From contig CM056743.1 in NCBI GenBank assembly GCA_029851415.1, forward strand, positions 28,842,405-28,906,404: a stretch of 64,000 nt of DNA. The letters run 5' to 3'. The notes beneath the pieces are model-generated. The model was not told where the DNA came from and searched no databases. It saw nothing but the letters and a program-made list of their open reading frames with translations. The translations under genes and the position numbers were made by a program. The stretch is from Eretmocerus hayati (taxonomy: Eukaryota; Arthropoda; Insecta; Hymenoptera; Aphelinidae). This document shows positions 11,498 to 23,823 of the stretch, in pieces. Numbering within the stretch: position 1 is the stretch's first letter; every line of letters starts with the position of its first letter.

Positions 11498-12445
11498 TAG
11501 GGTGGGCCGAAAAATGACTTTTTTCGAGAATCGATACGGGCTAGTGCGCGAAAGTTAGGTTTCTACATGTAGGTGTGAAAAAAATTTTGCTGGACGCTGA
11601 GAAATGAAATTTTAAGTACCAGCAAGAGCCATCAAGCTTTTATCAAAATTAACGCAGGTTTAAATGGGAATGTGCCTAATTCGGCACTTTTTTCTTCCTA
11701 ACTTTGCTCGCATTTCTGGCGCATCCAAGCATTTCTCAACGTACTTTAGCTCATTTTGAAAGATTGTTCCAAAACCTGCAAAATGAGCTAAAGTACGTCC
11801 AATTTCGACTAACCCGAGCCAATCTACCTCAACTTTTCCATTTCGAGTTTTGAAAGGAGTGAGGCGGGAGGGGAAAGTCGCTCATTTTCGGATTTTTCAA
11901 AACTAATCACTTTTTAGAAAAATTGAGATAGATTTGCTCGGGTTAGTCAGAATTGGACTTACTTTAGTTCATTTTGTAGAATTTATGCCAAGCACAAAAA
12001 TGGATTGAAACACGTTGAAGAATGTTCAGATGCACCAGAAATACAAGCAAAGTTTGAAGGGAGAATCGCCCTATTTTTGAGATTTTCAATAATGATCACT
12101 TTTTGGGAAAGTTGAGATAGATTGGCTCTGGTTAGTTAAAATTGGACGTATTTTAGCTCATTTTGTAGGTTTTGGAACAAGCTTCAAAATGAGTTAAAGT
12201 ACGTTGAAAAATCTTTGGATGCGCCAGAAATGCGAGCAAAGTTAGCAAGAAAAAAGTGTCGAGTTAGGCACATTCCCATTCAAACCCGTCTTAATTTTGA
12301 TAAAAACTTCATGGTTCTTGCTGGAACCTAAAATCTCATTCCTCAGCGCCCAGCAAAAGTTCTTTCACATCTACATGTAGAAACCTAACTTTTGCGCACT
12401 GGCCCGTATCAATTCTCGAAAAAAGTGATTTTTTGGCCCACCCTA
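11498..12445. mobile_element. Palindromic hAT-like non-autonomous element with 8-bp target duplication
   Basis: The ends are TAGGGTGGGCC and its inverse GGCCCACCCTA. Both flanks carry ATACACGG (11490-11497 and 12446-12453). The unbroken repeat copy at about 10949-10956 shows a single ATACACGG at the same place, so the duplication is internally proven. An 8-bp duplication and a TAGGG start fit hAT elements (general consensus YARNG). The 948-bp body is a loose palindrome with no transposase. Its interior carries two copies of a hairpin module shared with three TA-flanked elements in this window. Confidence 0.85.
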
Positions 12446-12660
12446 ATACACGGGCTTGAAACCTATTATTCGCATCCTCGTGATAAAACCAATCACTCGG
12501 ACGCGAATAAAACGTTTTACGCCCTTGTATCGAAATGTACTAAATTTTTGCATTTTCTTAATGAGTTCGACCCTCGCCAGCGTCTCGGGCCGGAAACCCA
12601 TCACAAGGACGTGAAAAAAGATTTTACACCTTCATTTCGAGATGTACTAATTCGACTAAC
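12446..12660. repeat. Remainder of the interrupted 145-bp repeat plus a partial copy
   Basis: The repeat broken at 11497 resumes here with ATACACGGGCTTGAAACC and runs to ACGCCCTTGTATCGAAATG. A shorter degraded copy follows (about 12567-12650) with GGGCCGGAAACCCATCAC. The resumption on exactly the expected base supports the insertion model. Confidence 0.75.
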
Positions 12661-14977
12661 TGTACGTTGAAGTATTCTTCTGTTTGGATTGGCAATTTCA
12701 CTCACAGCCTGTCTGAAAATAACATACGTTACGTGGTCTTAAATCCTGGATTTCACAGTCTTTGAGATAATTTTGACACTCGCCTTCAGCTTGATGAGTC
12801 GGAAAATGTCACTCTGGATAGGAAGACTAATTTTCGCGCTCATGTATCGTGAGCCAGTGTTCTATTGGCTTCAAAAGAATCATACATATTCTCAAATAAA
12901 TTGATAGATCAGGTGGAATTAATCATCTACTTGAAAATGTATGATATACAAATACCTCATTCCCATCTGTTCAAGAAGAAATGAAAATTTTTGGAGAAAT
13001 TTGTGTCCTTTTGTGTTAATGTGAGTTTTTGTAGTACAGTTTCTGATGATTGTTAGAGCTGAAGAGTACATTGAATCATGTTCACTTTGAGCTCTTTCAA
13101 TCTTGCTGTTGTTGGAATATAGAAAGAGGATTGCATTATTATATATTGGTGACTGGAGGTTATTAATCCTATACACACAGAATCTATTTTTCAGAATCTG
13201 ACATTGCTGATCAACTGTTCTCAGGATCACATTGGTGCACAATATTTACCCACGACTCACCATTTATAAGTGTTCATATGGTCAAGATACGTTTTAGAAT
13301 AATATTTTTTGAACCATGAATGATTTCAAAGACTCACAATAAAAGTATAAATATGTTGTGTGTTTTCACAAGGAAAGAATTCCTGAGTATATTATGTTGT
13401 TTATAAAGTGAATTATTTCCATATGAAGTGGCAAAAATTATGATGTAAGATATTTAATATAAAACTACCTATGTATCTGTTATTGGATTCATTACTATAC
13501 GAGATTGTTAAAAATGAAGTATGATATAGATATTTACACTTTATTCATAGTTGAACAGAGTGCGAATAATGATGCTTCTCGATATTTTGTTATAAATTTG
13601 TAATGATAACGCTATAGTTTTGCATTCAGCCCTGAAAAAAAATTCGAATGTATTCTCTTCTCAGTTTTTTTGCCAAACGATGAGCTGAAGATTAACTCAC
13701 TCAAATACTCAAAATCAAAGAAAATAGTCGCAGAAACATAATTTTGATGTATGTATTACAATGGAATAGCAAAAGCTTGGGATGAAATCAAAATCTTTTG
13801 AAAATCTGGAATCTTGATATTATATAAATATCTCCATTAAGATTCATATATTCATCTTCAATTATTTTGATACCCTGGAAACAATCATATGGCTCATATT
13901 GAAGTCATCAATCGTACCAGATTATATATTATCATCATCAGATAAGTGTGACTGGGTCTAGTAATTTCGAACGAAACATCGCGGGCTATAAGAGATGTAG
14001 TAGTAATGTGTACTACACCAATATTGTACATTTATGAGTTCAATATCGATCTAAAATCTATCTACTTTGATCTAAGAGAAATGCATGAATTATTATTATT
14101 GCTGAGTGATGTATTTACGCGTGCAGAAATGTTTATTGCAATCATTCAAACATAGATATCCTAATAATATAAATTTTCATAAAATAAATTACGAAGTGAC
14201 ATTTACTCTACAAATCAAACCTTCATACCTAACCTCTCTGCAAATACTATAATCTGATTTCTCGACTTTTGATATTTAACGACTAATGATTTTTACCGGT
14301 ATAAGGCCTACTCAGTGACACAAATATGTGGCATCTTGCACATGTAAGGTCTATAGTGTGGGAAGTCCAGGAAAGTTTTCATTCTTTCTACTACTCTATG
14401 AATGCAAAATCCACCAGTTACAGGAAAATTCCGAGAATACTTTTGAAATTTTTTTTCAAATGCCAGTAAATTTTTCTATCCTTTCCAATTCTCGATGTGA
14501 TGATATTGTTGATATATTTTTAAAAATGATAAAAATACTCATAATCATCTTTGAAGGTCAAAAGTGAATTTAGAAAGAAATTTTCGAAAATCTCTCATAT
14601 CGTGATATCTTGGTCGTTCTTTATTTCTCCCCCATAAGGGATTGAATCTGAGAACAAACAGCGAGGTCCTAAAGACGCCCATATTTTACATTGTAAAGAA
14701 CATCGATATTTTGTACACACTTTTTTTAGGGCAATTGCTGCGGTTTTTCATGAGACCATAGTTTCAAGGAAGGACCCATCTAAATGGCTCCTCGACAGTA
14801 TTTGAGTATTTGGTCGCATAATTTTTCAGTTCAATTGCCGTCTGATCAAGGAGCTTCTAAGGAGTCCACTCAATCTTCAGAAAATCGAAAAAGGACTCAT
14901 ATTTTATGATTTGTAATCAACCAGTTACCGTAATGTCAGTGCTTACGGAACTATCAGAAGGAAAGAATGATTGCTTG
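12661..14977. other. Intergenic stretch, nothing recognised
   Basis: AT-rich sequence with only short frames. No exon with consistent splice sites and no transposon ends were recognised. Confidence 0.4.
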
Positions 14978-15064
14978 ACTGTAAAAAATTTCTCATTCAA
15001 CCAGTTGACTGAATTTTTCATTCAACCAGTTGGTTGAAGTTTTTCGAAAAAAATTTTTACAGTG
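14978..15064. repeat. Very small inverted repeat with ACTGTAAAAA / TTTTTACAGT ends
   Basis: ACTGTAAAAAATTT at the left is matched by AAATTTTTACAGT at the right. Between them are two near-identical copies of TTCATTCAACCAGTTG, each followed by its own partial inverse. It resembles a miniature derivative of a Tc1/mariner-like element, but its length is marginal. Confidence 0.35.
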
Positions 15065-15216
15065 TTGTTCTGGCATTTTTTCGTCTTTTTTATTCCCCGA
15101 ATTTTTTCTTTCAAATATCTAATCGAGATTGAAATTAGACATCCGTGATCGGCTAAGTTTTTTTTCTACATAAAATTTTTACGATGAGTACCATCAATGA
15201 AATTAAGGATTCCACT

Positions 15217-15416
15217 CATAGACATAGGAAGGCATAGACTGCGAGTCGCGGGTTATTGCCGTGGGACTTCGTGCGAGTGAGATGGATGCGCAAGAGGCAA
15301 TGCTTTCTTATGGAGCGGCGTGACTCTTACGTCATGCTTTCTCACTCGCACTCATGCAATCTCAACGTCCCACTCTCCCAATCCTGACCCGCAGTCCATA
15401 TCTTTCTATGTCTATG
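15217..15416. mobile_element. 200-bp MITE with CATAGACATAG termini
   Basis: CATAGACATAGGAAGGCAT at the left end and its near-inverse ending CTATGTCTATG at the right define the unit. The flanks are ATTCCACT (15209-15216) and ATTCCACC (15417-15424), an 8-bp duplication with one mismatch. Inner parts also pair (GCGAGTGAGA and TCTCACTCGC). The superfamily is not assigned; the 8-bp duplication would suit hAT or P-type elements. Confidence 0.72.
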
Positions 15417-15888
15417 ATTCCACCACTCACAAGAAGATGGCTCATGCAAATCTCTCTACGTAACAAAATGGAAAATTTAATTTCACTAGCATACGATATA
15501 GCTGTTGAATAGAATCTAGTAAAAAATAATGATGTATTGTAGTATACAGAAATGAGAAAAAGAAACTTCATTTTAACGGGAAATCTTGAAACAGTGTTGA
15601 TAAAACTGTTCTCCCTCGTCACGTAAAAATTGAACAGATTTGTTCATATTGCGCCAATCCTTGAATAATTGGATCTGATAATAATACATCGTCAATGAGA
15701 TCTGTCGGTCCCACTTGATGGTTTAACAATCTTTTACAGCCGAAAACACATTATCTAATAGATAATCCTTCTTAGTCTGGATTGTCCACATGTCTCAGAC
15801 AAATTGTTTCAAGTGATGAACACATAAACCATGTTACCATGAACAAAATCAAATAGAACTCTATCCAGAAATAAATCCCGACTGTTCA

Positions 15889-18800
15889 TCAACTATCACC
15901 ATCAGTCGATGGCCTGTATCCACTTTTTGCCTCTCTCTCCCTTTTTCTACCCAAAATCCTTCCACTTTTAGGCTTCTTAACCTCTCCAGAAACCACCCTC
16001 AATCCTCTAGTTCCATCAGAATCCTCGTCATCACTTGAATTCCCATTAATCTTCACTGATCCATTCTCTTTTTTAACATCTGTCTTCTTCCTTTTAACAA
16101 CTGGTCGCACTACTTTAGTCAATTTTTCATGTTCTGGAATCTTAGACTTTCTCAATCTTTCTTCACGACGTTGTTCACGTTTTGCTAAGTCATCCTCACT
16201 CTGAGAACGAGGTTTTCGACGTTGCAAACGTCTCTGTCTCTTACCAGTTCTCAGACTTTCAGATGAAGCTGTCATCCGAGTTGCGGAGGTTACGTCACGA
16301 TTGGTTGAGTTTAAAGCATCTAGAGAACGAGCTAGACGCGTCATTGATACAGCTTCTTCGTAGCTGGGTGGGCCTATAAGTTCTAAAGGATGTATCCGAG
16401 GCTCTGAAGATCTCAAATCTTCTTGCTGACGGACGCTGGAAAATTTGATTTTTTTAGAATCATATTCGTGGACGGTTTTGGAATTTGAATTGTAAACATT
16501 GTCATTGTCATTTGATTTCATGGGCATAGCATTTGAACTTGTAGGGAGATCTCAATCGAGGTTTTGTATGCAAGGCTGACTCTCATACAGAGTGATATCA
16601 GACATTTAAAAAAAATTCAGTGGTTGTTCGTCTGTTGATATTATACAGGTTTTCTATTCTGAATTTTGCGGTGAAATTTTCCGGCAAATTTTACCGCAAA
16701 ATTTGCCGCTATCGGTGGTGCTATGTCGGTAACCTGTGAAATTGGCCGCATTTGCTGCAGTTTGCCGTCGCGGTTTGCTGTGTTTGCGTTGCCCATGGCG
16801 CGGCGTTCGCCGTGAAAAGCACGACAAACCGCGACGACAAACTGCAACAAATACGACAAATTTTACAGGTTACCGGCAGAGCGACAATGATTCTGGAAAA
16901 CTTTGCGGTAAAATTTGCCGGAAAATCTTACCGCAAAATTTAAAATACGGGCCCAGACGAAATTCTTCGGAAACTTTTCACAAATTGATAGAATCTTTGA
17001 GTCTCCACTCATTCTATCGAGCTTTTTGTGATAAAGGTGAAAATATGTCATCTCTGTTAAGAAGTCCCAATGTAGAAAAGTCAAGAATTGTTGAGAAATA
17101 TCGGCAATTCGATCTCAATAAGATTGAGTAGCTGACACATCTGGATTGATTTCTCTTTCAACACAAGAACTGACGAGAGCCGCAAGCTTCCATTCAAACC
17201 GATAAGACACAATTTCAAAATTTGACAATTTTATTCGGAGAAATCAAAAATCCAAGGGATGAATTCCACCAATTTTTCCCTGAATTCTTAAGAAACCTGA
17301 CTAGAAAATGTTGACCGAGATTCCACTAGATTTATGAGTTTTAGTAATTACCAAGGCTGTTAACTGATCCACCACGACTCGAATCCTATTTCTGAATTTC
17401 TCAAATTGAATCTCTCAAAGCAATCAACCAGATCATGAAATGCGCTAATGCCCGCAAGATAAATGATCTTAAAACATACTAACCTCCTCTGTTGAAGAAG
17501 TCTAAATCTCTCTCGAGCTTCAGCTCTTTCTAATTCTAATCTACGATTTCTCGCCTGTCTTTTCAATTTCATTGTATGTCTAATCGATACTAGCATTCCA
17601 GAAAGAACAATGATTGTCAGTATGGTGACCAATACAAGTCCCCAAACTCTATTGTGAGCTCGACGAAGTGTTTGATTCGTCCATTGACTTGAACAAGCTG
17701 CTTTCCACGAGTATCCCGTAACGTTGCTTGGACTATGACAAATCAATAATTCTGTATTCGTCTGTAGGGATGATAAATACAAGTAAGCTTGATGAAGTTG
17801 CATGCAGTCACACACCCATCTATTGTCATGCAAATTTAGTTGGCGTAAATTTGGATTGTCAAAGAATACTTCTGGGCCTATTGCTTTCTCCAACAAGTTA
17901 CCTGAGAAAGAAGTCACTGATTTTAGAAATGAAAATTTGATACATCATTATCATGTTCATACGTTGATTAACAAGAGGTATTAGTAAACATACAAAAAAT
18001 AGCAATTCGCATTTCAGGACTGAGCTCATTTTTTTTACTTTTGTTTTCAGTAATATGCTCCAGAGTTTGTACAGGGTTTTATCTTGGATCAAGGCGATCA
18101 CAATCGCCGAATTGATCAAAATTTTAACGATTGGAGTAGGATTTCTTGAGAATTCGAACAGGAAACACAAGTACCGAGATGAGATGAAACTCGAGAATCA
18201 ATTTCTGGTACGTCCGTGCCGCTACCCTAACTAAAATGATAGAATCATTCGAAATTACTCAGGGATTTGAGTTACTAGAAAATGACTGATTCAAGGATCA
18301 ATACAACAGAGATGAATCCTTTAGATTGACTCATTAGATATAACTTGTAAATAGTTCCAACAACCACCGCTCAATTCAATTTTCCTCTCTAAATCTCATG
18401 TCGTGAAATATTTATTTGAAAACAGATTTTTCAATTACTCATTTCAATTGGATCATTCCTTGAATCAGTCAGTTCTAGAATCCTTAATTCCTGAGTTATT
18501 TCAAATGAGTCATTTATTTTAAGTAGAATCCCATTCGAAAATTTTCACATTTAATCGTGTGTCAACTGACGTAGGGAACTATTGCAAAAGCTTCGTTTTC
18601 CGCATAATTCTGACGACCAGTTATTGATCATCAGAATATTCCTTTGAATACAATATTCAGAAACAATAGATGAATATTTCTCATGGACGCAAATCACTCA
18701 AATAATATTAGAAGATTGTGAAGTATTACCAGAAAGATCGAGTCTCTCCAATTCTGGGAGATAGCTCAGACTGACACCATCAAAACTCTTGATTGAATTA

Positions 18801-21800
18801 CGTTTCAGGATTAGGCTCTTTAAGCTTGACGACTTTAGAGCACTGGGCATTTCTTTAATCAAATTTTTATAAAGATTCAGATGATATAATCTGGGCAATT
18901 CCAGCAAACTGTTACTGTCAATATGATCTATAAGATTTGATGACAAGTCAAGGCTTATCAAAGAACTCGACAATTTTGGGAATTCCTCGAGTTGGTTATC
19001 TGATAGATTTAAAAATTGCAGCTCAATGTTGTCTCGAAAAACTGTAGATTGCACCTCTTTTAGACCATTTGCTGATAAATCTAGGATTTGTAACTTCTCC
19101 AAACTTGCGAACGAGCTCCTGTTTAGACTTTTAAGGTAGTTCAAATCCAAAAATAAATGTGTTAACTCGCGATTTTTTGCAAATATTCTGTCGGGTAAGC
19201 AACGAATCTGATTATTTGATAAACGTGCGTAATTTAATTGGGGAAGTCCATGTAAACCAGGTCTATCTAAGTTACAGCTTGATACATCGATTTTTCGTAG
19301 TTTCGAATGTCTCAGAGTTTCAGATCTGGAAAAGAAAATTATTTTAGAATTTGGTCCTAGGATGGACGTGAAATTAAATCTAGTCCTGAAGTATGGTTTG
19401 TATGGTGATGAGTATAAAAAATTAAACATAGACAACATGGCCGAATTGGTTCGATGTTGATGAATTATTCATTGTTCCATACCCAGTGCTATATATTAGA
19501 GCTGGATTGTTGGCTAAACGTAGATCAATGAGTTCTGGGAATCCTTGAAATGCTCGGAAACTCAGACTACTTAGTTGGCAACGGGAAACATCCAAAATTT
19601 TTAGTTTGGGTCCATATGGATCTCTTATCTCTTTCAATTGATTCCCGATGAGGCTCAGATGCGTAAGTTCAGGCAAACCCGCAATGGATGAGTTTTTCAA
19701 TATCCTGATGCCTGTAATGGAAATATCATATTATAAACAAAGGTTTCATTAGATTCAGATTTGGACACGCAGTACATGCATTTTCAAATTCGAGTATAAT
19801 CTGAATCAATCTATTCCTAGCTGCAGTACCGTGCAAAAATTCCTGAACGGTTGTGTAGAATCCTCTTTTGCTCAAACGTCGATTGCTCGAGCCCAGATCA
19901 ACGTAGAGGGATTTGGGAAAGATCATTTTAAAGATGAGAAAAAATGATAGCTTCTTGTGGTTTTTGATTGATTCCCGACCCTTCCTGATTGCACAAAAAG
20001 CTGATATAATTTCAAAAATTTCGAGGAAAAAACGTTTTTACTCTATCAGCTGCCATTTGAACGTGGATGAAGATACAGCAATTTCACAAGGAGAATCTTG
20101 AAGAGCGGAAAAAATCCCATTTGTAATAACTTTTTGATTATTTTTACGTCGTGCAAACAAGAGTATGAAAGCTTTCAAAGTAACCAAAACCGTAGTTTTT
20201 TGCCATTTTTCGCCGGTTTACCACGTATTTCACTGAAAATTCGAAAATCTTGCTGCTGTGACAGCTCTCACACTCTTGTTTGCACGATGTGAAAAATAAT
20301 CAAAAAGTTATTACAAATGGGATTTTTCCCGCTCTTCAAAATGCTGCTTGTATAAAATTGCTGTATCTTCATCCACGCCCAAATGGTAGCTGATAGAGTA
20401 AAAACGTTTTTTCCTCGAAATTCTTGAAATTATATCAGCAGTTTGTGCAACCTTGAAGGGTTGATGGAAAAACCACGAGCGACAGGAAGTTAGCATTTGA
20501 TCTCATCTTCAAAATGCTTCCTATCAAATCACTCTACGTTGATGTGGGCTTCAGCAATCGACATTTGAGGAAGAGAGGATTCTATACTACCGTTCAGAAA
20601 TTTTGGCACAGTACTGTATGTGGCATCAATAATTTGATCATATTTCGCTTCGACGTGGCTCATCAAAGGCCAAAATATACTTTTAAAGAGTGGAAGTTTA
20701 TTCAACTTCAAAGTGGAAAATTTATAAAAGAAGAAAACGAAGAGTTTAATCCGTTCACTCGTGCCTGGTATCGCAAATGCTATTTTTCTCAGCAGAATAT
20801 GTTTCTGATTTAAAAAAAGCGGTACAGAATGGCAAAATTGGAATTTTGAAAAATTTTCGTTCATTTCTTTTCTCTTGCATAACTCCATATTGAGATCCTA
20901 TTGGTGTTTCATCTTGTCCCTTGTAGTGACAGAGATTTTCCAGAATTTTTTCAGATTTTCTCGATGCATTATTAAGAGCTATCTCGAATTGTTAGAAAGG
21001 ACAAAGTAAAGAACGGGTTAAAGTCAACTTACCACAAAAGTCTGCAAAGAGGATATGCAAAGGTACACTCTTGAGTCCAGTGAGATCGTTGAGATGATTA
21101 TGAGAAAGAATCAGTGTCTTCAGTTGTTGAAGTTGTGATAATGCACCAAGTTCCCTAGATACGTTACGAATCTCATTATCAGTGAGGTCGATTAATCTTA
21201 ACTTATTCAAGCCTAGCAGATAATTTGGTAACGAAGTCAGTCTATTGTGTGACAAATTCAGATGCTGCAACTCGGTCAGATAATTTACAGATGTTGGCAG
21301 TTCAGTCAGGTCATTTCCTGATAAGTCCAGATGCTCCACCTGCATTAAATAAAAATAATCTTCATAAAATTCATTGAACAAGGGAAAGATTCTATAGGGA
21401 AAAACAAAGTTCGTTGAAACAGGTCTTGACCTTGAGATTCGAAAGATTGAAGCAAGATTTAAAGTACTCTCAATGAAGGTTTCACAATAGGTTTGGAAAA
21501 TCTCATACGGGAGCTCTCCTAATATTCAAATGAAATCTTTTTCACATCCTTTCAAATTTCACAAATATTTGATAAGACTTCACCCTCCTGAAAATTTACC
21601 AAAGGTTATCTAGAACCTTTTTTTGAACCTCATACATAAAGTCCGTAACTCCTCAAAATGCTGCAAGGAGAGTTTTTTTCTGTTTTCATGGAATATCGGC
21701 TCGGTTCATGATGAAAATGAATTTCTGACTATATATTGAAAAAATGTAGTCGTTAGAAAAAGGATTTGGCTTGGCTATGATAAAGAATACTGTTCCACCG

Positions 21801-22865
21801 CAACCAGTACACTGTAAATTTCAATATACCAGGATTGTACAAATCGAGTCTGTGAAAATCATTCTGAAATAAAACTGTGATGGACAAAATTCAAGTTTGT
21901 TGAATACGACTATTTCTATAAACTGAAATTTACAGTGTATAAATGTCCAAAAGGTAAGTACGATCCTCCTAAATTTACGAAAAAGAGTCTTTTTATAAGC
22001 GGTAAATTTTGTTAATTTATGATAAAACAAACGAGATTGGGAAACGGAAGCACATATCAAATACTGCTTCGAATAACTTTTTATCCCAGAAATAATGGTT
22101 TCAAAAGCAAAGCAGTAAAATATCACAATTCTTAAGACCATGCCAAAATTTTGTGGTAAAACTACGGATACTCAACCCAATTCATCTATAACATTGATTC
22201 TAAGGCAATATCTGCTCAAAAGCTTATCTCTGAACAGTAATCCCAGCAATTACTTGATTGACAGTGATCTTATTTGTCTCAGTTCATTCACATTTAGCAT
22301 GGAAGCATTTACTATCGGTATTTTTCTTATCGATATTATTTTTGTATCAAAACACCATCTTTCACTCAAAATAATGATACTCTACTTCTAGATTTCCTCA
22401 ACCTATCTTGAATTATCTATGATATACCAGAAGCTCACCTCATGAGTCAGATTATGACTGAAATCTATTTCAGATTTTAATTTTTACATCTACAAATGAT
22501 CCATGCATTAGAAACATCTGATGTAGAATCACCCTGATGCATCAAACTCTATCAAATACATCTTTGTAGGTTGATCAACCGCAAAATACATGGATACACT
22601 TATGTAAAATTGAAAAAAAAAAAAAAAACAAAAAAAGGTTCATCCACCTTGGCAGTATTATTGAGGCATGCATACTTACGAGGTCACTGACATTCTCAGG
22701 CAATGATTGCAAACCTCTACCGGAGCAATCGACAAGTTTGGGTAAATTGCAGTGGCAAGCTTCTGGACAAGTGTAGATGATAACTCCTATTATTTGATTT
22801 TGCATCATCAGGAGTACCAATAAAAGCACTTGGAACGATAACAGGGTGCAAAAAATACGGCTCAT
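15889..22865 (-). CDS. Six-exon single-pass LRR receptor-like protein
   Basis: Exons on the minus strand: 22865-22680, 21339-21033, 19711-19483, 19325-18730, 17901-17484, 16537-15889. All junctions are GT-AG, every phase matches, and the sum is 2385 nt (794 residues plus stop). A signal peptide (about residues 1-30) precedes a cysteine N-cap (CPEACHC...VDC), then many LRRs (for example HLDLSGNDL, HLNLSHNRL, LILSHNHL, FLNLSDNQL, LNLHDNRW) and a C-cap (WVCDC...C...C). One membrane span lies at about 526-546. The tail of about 250 residues is strongly basic, with a PPSYEE motif at about 635 that could bind WW-domain proteins. There is no TIR or kinase domain, so it is not a Toll receptor. A cell-surface adhesion or signalling role is inferred; I could not assign an orthologue. 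Introns carry four inverted-repeat elements. Confidence 0.88.
16648..16954. mobile_element. Palindromic MITE in the last intron of the LRR receptor gene
   Basis: AATTTTGCGGTGAAATTTTCC near the left end pairs with GGAAAATCTTACCGCAAAATT near the right. The rightmost bases give CGGGCCC, so the end reads GGGCCCGTATTTT in inverse, resembling the ends of the element at 23361-23823. Inner segments such as GTTTGCCGTCGCGGTTTG pair with CAAACCGCGACGACAAAC. No transposase. Confidence 0.7.
18233..18523. repeat. Inverted repeat in the fourth intron of the LRR receptor gene
   Basis: GAAATTACTCAGG and GACTGATTCAAGGAT at about 18250-18297 are matched in inverse by ATCATTCCTTGAATCAGTC (18451-18469) and CCTGAGTTATTTC (18490-18502). 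The loop is about 150 bp. Probably a decayed MITE. Confidence 0.6.
19820..20620. repeat. 800-bp foldback element in the third intron of the LRR receptor gene
   Basis: Arms of about 350-400 bp pair about a centre near 20220. GCCCAGATCAACGTAGAG (19891-19908) pairs with CTCTACGTTGATGTGGGC, and AATCCCATTTGTAATAAC (20113-20130) pairs with GTTATTACAAATGGGATT. It fills most of the 1321-nt intron between the second and third coding exons. Mirror-image short frames on both strands are by-products. The divergence between arms suggests an old insertion. Confidence 0.8.
21810..21937. mobile_element. 128-bp Tc1/mariner-like MITE in the first intron of the LRR receptor gene
   Basis: CACTGTAAATTTCA at the left is exactly matched by TGAAATTTACAGTG at the right, and both sides are flanked by TA (21808-21809 and 21938-21939). 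TA duplication with CACTG-type ends is what Tc1/mariner-derived miniatures look like. No coding content. Confidence 0.75.
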
Positions 22866-23060
22866 CGCGCAAAAGAGTCATCCCGGGTTTTGTAAAAAAA
22901 AAAAACTTGGCACACCTTCTATAAGACACTACACACACCTGATGAACCCCGGCAAAACTGATGACAGAGACGGTGGCGTCGCTTCGGCGCGTTATAGTCT
23001 TATCACTGATAACGAGGACCGCTCCCTCTCTTCCCCAATATCTCACTCTATACATATATT
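22866..23060 (-). promoter_or_regulatory. Probable 5' UTR and promoter region of the LRR receptor gene
   Basis: A locally GC-richer stretch directly upstream of the minus-strand start codon. It contains the palindrome CTTATCACTGATAA (23003-23016), two divergent GATA-type sites, and TATATATGTATAGAG read on the minus strand near 23053. The transcription start is not determined, and this is inference from position and composition. Confidence 0.3.
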
Positions 23061-23360
23061 TTAGGATACAAATAAGAGTACTGGGTACGAAATACTTTGA
23101 TAAGAGTTAGATTGCGAGCTATTAGTGATTCCAAATATGGAACTTTTTGTGATTGTTAGTAGAATATTTTTTTATTGGAATCGATTGACGCTTTTGTAGC
23201 TTTTGACTTGCATGGAATGTGGAAAATATTGGATTTCATCGGATGAAATAATAGTGGGTGGTTTGTACGTCAAGATCAGATGATTATGAATCTTTCTGTG
23301 GGGGTGCATATGCACGATCGTGATATCCTCATGTTCTAGTATTTTAGAATAAGTTGTCAA

Positions 23361-23823
23361 GGGCCGCATTATAAAATTCAGGGGATAAGTTGCGCTAACA
23401 GGTAGCTAGTGAATTTTACCGCTATCCTCTAACCGTTTTTCGGCATCCGAAAAAATAACTGTTTGCGTATTGCGTTTTGTAGGTTAGGGATGAAGACTTT
23501 GAAGTAGTGAACTTTTGATAAAATATTGCTGAGTGAGCTCAAAAGATTGACATTATTCATTCAAGATGCCTTTACGAAAATCACTACTCTGACTCTATCT
23601 TTGGGTCTTGACGTGCTTCAACTCAAAATGAATATCAATCTATCGAATTTGCTCAGTGACATTTGATCAAAAATTCATTAGTAGCTCAAAGTAATCATCC
23701 CCAACCTACAAAACTCTCAACCCACAAAAGGCGAAAAGAAAACCTGATATTTTTTAGGATGCAGAAAAAATTATAGGTTAAGGGTACAAACGAGTTACCC
23801 AGGCAATTTTATAATACGGCCCC
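23361..23823. mobile_element. MITE with GGGCCGCATTATAAAATT termini
   Basis: GGGCCGCATTATAAAATTC at the left is matched by AATTTTATAATACGGCCC at the right with one or two mismatches. The 463-bp interior has no coding potential and only weak internal pairing (AACCTACAAAACTC against TTTTGTAGGTTAGGG). Its ends resemble those of the element at 16648-16954. I could not establish a target duplication. Confidence 0.65.
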
